NCBI GenBank assembly: GCA_964480565.1
Contig: CAYZSU010000083.1
Span: forward strand, 1 to 9,095
DNA: 9,095 nucleotides
DNA from: CAYZSU01 sp964480565
GTDB lineage: Bacteria > UBA10199 > 2-02-FULL-44-16 > JAAZCA01
Direction of reading: 5' to 3'
Shown here in pieces: positions 6,626 through 9,095 of this stretch (position 1 is its first letter; each line of letters starts with the position of its first letter). The translations under genes were made by a program, and so were the position numbers. Under the pieces are notes generated by a model. The model was not told the origin of the DNA. It did not search any database and saw nothing but the letters and a program-made list of their open reading frames with translations.

Positions 6626-7882
6626 TCAAATCGCATCCACATCCAATTGATTCCCTGCAACATATACCTGTTTTATGGAATGACCATCCCCGCGATACAT
6701 TAAGATCGATAAAATTTCATCCGCTGTTAACTGACTCTGATTATAGTTGGGATCTACACCACGAATATCCATAGCAATAAAATCCGCCCACTTGCCGACA
6801 TCCAGCGAACCTATTTGATCTTGAAGCCCGAGCACATGGGCACCACCAAGCGTTGCCAAGTAAAATGCGTTCTTCGGTGATACGCTAAAATCAGATTGCA
6901 CATAATCAGCATGCCTCATTTCAGTAAATATACTCATGGACGTACCTGCCCCCACATCCGTACCCAACCCATAATCAATGCCATATTGCTCAATTTTATC
7001 CGCCGGCATACAACCACTTTTCAGGAATAAATTGGATGTGGGACAATGCGCAATTTTGCTTTTACTTTCGGCAATACGGGCAAACTCATCGTCGCTTAAG
7101 TAAATCGCATGCGCAAAAATCGTCTTTTCTCCCAATACATCGCAGGATTCAAATAAGTCCACATAATCTTTATACTGAGGGTACATGGCACGTACGGTTT
7201 GATTTTCTTTCTTTGTTTCTGCAATATGTGTGTGTAAATAGGCATTCATTTGTCGCGCTAACTTAGCACTTTCCGTCCACAGATCCAAACTACACGTAGG
7301 CGCAAATCGTGGTGTAAACGCATATTGCAATCGACCACAATCATGGCCATGCCATTTTTCACAAAGCATGGCACTCTGAGTCAAAGCATCGTCCGTTGTT
7401 TCAATCAGCCCATAAGGCGCATGCTGATCCATCATCACTTTGCCAATGCATGCCCGCACACCTGCCTGATCGGCAATTTGAAAACATGCATCTGTCGCAT
7501 CTTTATGAATAGATGAAAATAAGCACGCGGTTGTCGTGCCGTTTAGAATCAGTTTTTTAAAAAAACGAATACCAATATCCTGTACCACAGACATGTTTGA
7601 AAATGATTTTTCTGCAGGAAAGATATAGTGATCCAGCCAATTAAGCAGCGTTTTTCCACATTTTCCGCGCTCATCCAGCTGAGGAATATGACTATGAACA
7701 TCCACAAGACCTGGAAAAATCACATGATCCGGCATATATTTGGTCACGTGATGTGTCGGCAAATAGGGCTCGCAAGATAAAATACGCCCGCGATCATCAA
7801 TGCATAACACGCCATCCACTATTTCCCGAATTTTAGTGGTACTAATCGGAGTAATAATGCGACCACGAATGCATTGTGTCAT
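6626..7882 (-). CDS. guaD: Guanine deaminase (amidohydrolase family)
   Basis: The 418-residue protein is a full-length member of the metal-dependent amidohydrolases, converting guanine to xanthine and ammonia in the cytoplasm. Metal and catalytic residues are visible: PGLVDVHSHIPQLDE with His63 and His65, HTHIAE with His219 and Glu222, His258 in FAHAIYLSDDE, His279 in AHCPTSN, and Asp309 in GLGTDVGAGTS. The PQ after the HxH motif, TPRFAPTCS (190-198) and TDVGAGTSMS are typical of guanine deaminases rather than of cytosine or chlorohydrolase relatives. ATG 7882 shares one base with the yacG stop (TAATG), and GAAGG (complement of 7892-7896) lies nine bases upstream, which confirms the start and suggests translational coupling. 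The gene converges on the xanthine dehydrogenase-type genes, and its product is their likely substrate. Confidence 0.95.
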   Translation of the reverse strand: MTQCIRGRIITPISTTKIREIVDGVLCIDDRGRILSCEPYLPTHHVTKYMPDHVIFPGLVDVHSHIPQLDERGKCGKTLLNWLDHYIFPAEKSFSNMSVVQDIGIRFFKKLILNGTTTACLFSSIHKDATDACFQIADQAGVRACIGKVMMDQHAPYGLIETTDDALTQSAMLCEKWHGHDCGRLQYAFTPRFAPTCSLDLWTESAKLARQMNAYLHTHIAETKKENQTVRAMYPQYKDYVDLFESCDVLGEKTIFAHAIYLSDDEFARIAESKSKIAHCPTSNLFLKSGCMPADKIEQYGIDYGLGTDVGAGTSMSIFTEMRHADYVQSDFSVSPKNAFYLATLGGAHVLGLQDQIGSLDVGKWADFIAMDIRGVDPNYNQSQLTADEILSILMYRGDGHSIKQVYVAGNQLDVDAI

Positions 7883-8082
7883 TATATATCGCCTTCATCC
7901 ATAGGTATTGCAGACACCTCAGAAATCGTATTTGCCCCTTCTGAAATTACATAATCTTCACTGGCCCACGCACCAAAATCAATGAGTTGACAACGTTTTG
8001 AACAAAACGGACGACTTGGGTTATTTGCTAATTCCCACTCTTTTTTGCATTGCGGACATTTTCGAATAGATGTTTTTTTCAT
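7882..8082 (-). CDS. yacG: YacG-type zinc-binding protein (DNA gyrase inhibitor family)
   Basis: From ATG 8082 the product is 66 residues, about the normal YacG length. It has the four-cysteine zinc site: Cys9 and Cys12 in CPQC, Cys27 and Cys31 in RPFCSKRC, followed by the family signature LIDFGAWASEDYVI. The acidic C-terminal tail is also usual. E. coli YacG binds GyrB and inhibits gyrase; that role is taken over here by homology only. A TTG twelve codons upstream would lengthen the protein but adds residues not expected before the zinc site, so I prefer the ATG. No clear Shine-Dalgarno is seen. YacG is commonly found near coaE; here it is joined to guanine deaminase with a one-base overlap. 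Confidence 0.92.
   Translation of the reverse strand: MKKTSIRKCPQCKKEWELANNPSRPFCSKRCQLIDFGAWASEDYVISEGANTISEVSAIPMDEGDI
7892..7896 (-). promoter_or_regulatory. Ribosome binding site of guanine deaminase inside yacG
   Basis: GAAGG on the minus strand lies nine bases before ATG 7882, within the last codons of yacG. Together with the TAATG stop-start overlap it points to a two-gene transcription unit, yacG first. Confidence 0.55.
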
Positions 8083-8184
8083 ATGAAGGACATTACTGAT
8101 TTCAAGATTAAATATCAATGGTGTTTTTATACGAGAAAACTTGTCACCAGGGTATTTTTGATGCTATTTTTATCAACATAGATT

Positions 8185-8199
8185 CGGTGCCAGGCACCG
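8185..8199. repeat. Perfect 15-bp palindrome between divergent genes
   Basis: CGGTGCC and GGCACCG are exact complements around a single A. It is a GC-rich island in the AT-rich 184-bp interval between yacG (minus) and the split gene (plus). It could be an operator for the divergent promoters or one copy of a dispersed palindromic repeat. No T-run follows, so a terminator is unlikely. Confidence 0.4.
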
Positions 8200-8266
8200 G
8201 GAAACAACTGTAAAACGTGCATCATACCCATCCAATATATTATCATATTTATATAAGAACACAAAT

Positions 8267-9044
8267 ATGTCGCATAAAAATACATTGCAAATCCACCCAT
8301 TTTACAGTAGAAATATATTAATCTATTATGACATTCATTGTAACGACACCCTTGCCAGGCACGTGCTGCCCCTTATTATCTCCCGCAACTCCCAGTTGTA
8401 CATCATTGACATCAAATTCATTAAATTATCCCCACTCACCCACGCAATCAAGCAGCTACTGCAAGACTCAAACATTACCATCCTGCACGCAGAAAAAGAA
8501 TATCCCCTATTTTAAGAACTCCCTCTGCCCATTTGTTCCAACATCCAATCAGGAATTATTAAATAATGCCGCCATAATACAATACACGCAGCCTTTTCAG
8601 GCAATGGCAACGATCCGAAGGATTACTGAACTACCCACTGATCAAATTTCTAGCATTATTTATTTTTTACATGATTATGCCTCAAATCTACCGACCCATG
8701 CCGATGCCATTGATACGATAATTCATATATATGATACAATATCATTTGAGCTGCAATATGATATCTTAATTTCACTATCAATGCATTATGAGCAATTTCC
8801 GCATACTGTGATAGACGCATATAAAATGTTCTTGGAGACTTCTAAAACAACACTATCAGAGCTTTTTCATCCATCACAAATACCAACACTCAATATGCTC
8901 AGTGCCGAACACTATCGCCCTTATTCAGGTACATATATTATCCCCCTTATCGACAGGGCATATTATCTTGAAAAACGCATTCATTGGCTATCCGCACAAA
9001 TTCAACAGGCTGATCATATCAAAGACACTATTGACAGTGCATAA
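8267..9044 (+). pseudogene. Hypothetical gene split by a +1 frame change (or sequencing error, or programmed frameshift)
   Basis: I do not recognise this protein. From ATG 8267 a frame of 82 codons reads like normal protein (for example NILIYYDIHCNDTLARHVL) and stops at TAA 8513-8515. A second frame, open through 8328-9044, reads like normal protein only after about 8500 (IRRITELPTDQISSIIYF and onward). Its earlier part is Ser/Thr/Pro-rich and looks out of frame. Joined by skipping one base, the two give a continuous product of about 258 residues, without signal peptide or membrane segments and with a helical, leucine- and isoleucine-rich C-terminal half. A gene caller would probably report 8328-9044 alone, or a shorter product from ATG 8604, and miss the true N-terminus. 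Only a weak AAGAA precedes ATG 8267. No enzyme motif is evident. Confidence 0.6.
8493..8513 (+). other. Frame-change site: A5 and T4 runs before the premature stop
   Basis: Two short homopolymers could carry the extra base: AAAAA at 8493-8497 and TTTT at 8510-8513. Removing one A or one T restores one continuous frame. The codons at the stop read CTA TTT TAA G; a tRNA on TTT could re-pair perfectly with the overlapping TTT one base on, as in +1 shifting at the prfB stop. There is no strong upstream Shine-Dalgarno-like stimulator as in prfB, only the purine run AGAAAAAGAA. Confidence 0.45.
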
Positions 9045-9045
9045 T

Positions 9046-9095
9046 GGGGTTGTTGAAAAACGCCCATCTTCTGTGTTTCCCGCTACACTCGCAAT
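9046..9095. repeat. Possible left end of a dispersed intergenic repeat, cut by window edge
   Basis: Right after the stop at 9044 the sequence changes to a stretch containing GTTGAAAAACGCCCATCT, a phrase I associate from memory with intergenic repeats in various proteobacteria. It does not recur within this window, so the repeat status rests on recollection only. Confidence 0.25.

Noticed and set aside
6619..6640. GGGTTCAAATC looks like the T-loop end of a tRNA
   Set aside because: The flanking bases do not form a T-stem beyond the first pair, no acceptor, D or anticodon arms can be built upstream, and part of it is the coding end of guanine deaminase.
8083..8118. Longer yacG starting at TTG 8118
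   Set aside because: The extra 12 residues precede the normal MKK-type start before the zinc site, TTG is a rare start, and the ATG version already has the family's usual length.

Overview
The window looks like chromosomal DNA of a Gram-negative bacterium of modest GC content, most likely a proteobacterium. The pointers are a lipoprotein-type export signal on a large protease, a YacG-type zinc protein (a proteobacterial family), and an intergenic region packed with short palindromic repeats of the kind scattered through many proteobacterial genomes. I cannot name a genus. There are no rRNA or tRNA genes, no transposase and no CRISPR array.

Layout. Positions 1-2544 (minus) hold the first 848 codons of a secreted subtilisin-like (S8) serine protease with a lipoprotein signal, three S-layer-homology (SLH) modules and Ig/FN3-like modules. 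The gene runs off the left edge. Positions 2545-3097 are a 553-bp gap: an AT-rich half next to the protease promoter, then a composite palindromic repeat (about 2805-3080). Positions 3098-3652 (minus) encode a 184-residue protein whose C-terminal part weakly resembles the formylglycine-generating-enzyme (SUMF1) fold. A 153-bp divergent promoter region follows, with a 20-bp dyad and three TGACAT boxes.

Positions 3806-6573 (plus) encode a molybdenum hydroxylase of the xanthine dehydrogenase family as two genes, the 758-residue Mo-cofactor subunit and the 162-residue double [2Fe-2S] subunit. No FAD subunit is present. Running toward them are guanine deaminase (6626-7882, minus) and, just upstream of it, yacG (7882-8082, minus); the two overlap by one base. 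Guanine deaminase makes xanthine, the expected substrate of the hydroxylase, so the convergent pair plausibly forms a guanine to xanthine to urate route. Xanthine as the substrate is inferred from conserved residues and this neighbourhood.

Positions 8267-9044 (plus) hold an unrecognised gene split over two reading frames, with the break between about 8493 and 8513. The last 50 bases look like the start of another intergenic repeat.

Nothing here clearly amounts to a new defence or mobile system. The points most worth a second look are the FAD-less hydroxylase, the split gene with a slippery UUU-UAA stop, the Shine-Dalgarno-masking hairpin in front of the protease, and the nested repeats at 2805-3080.
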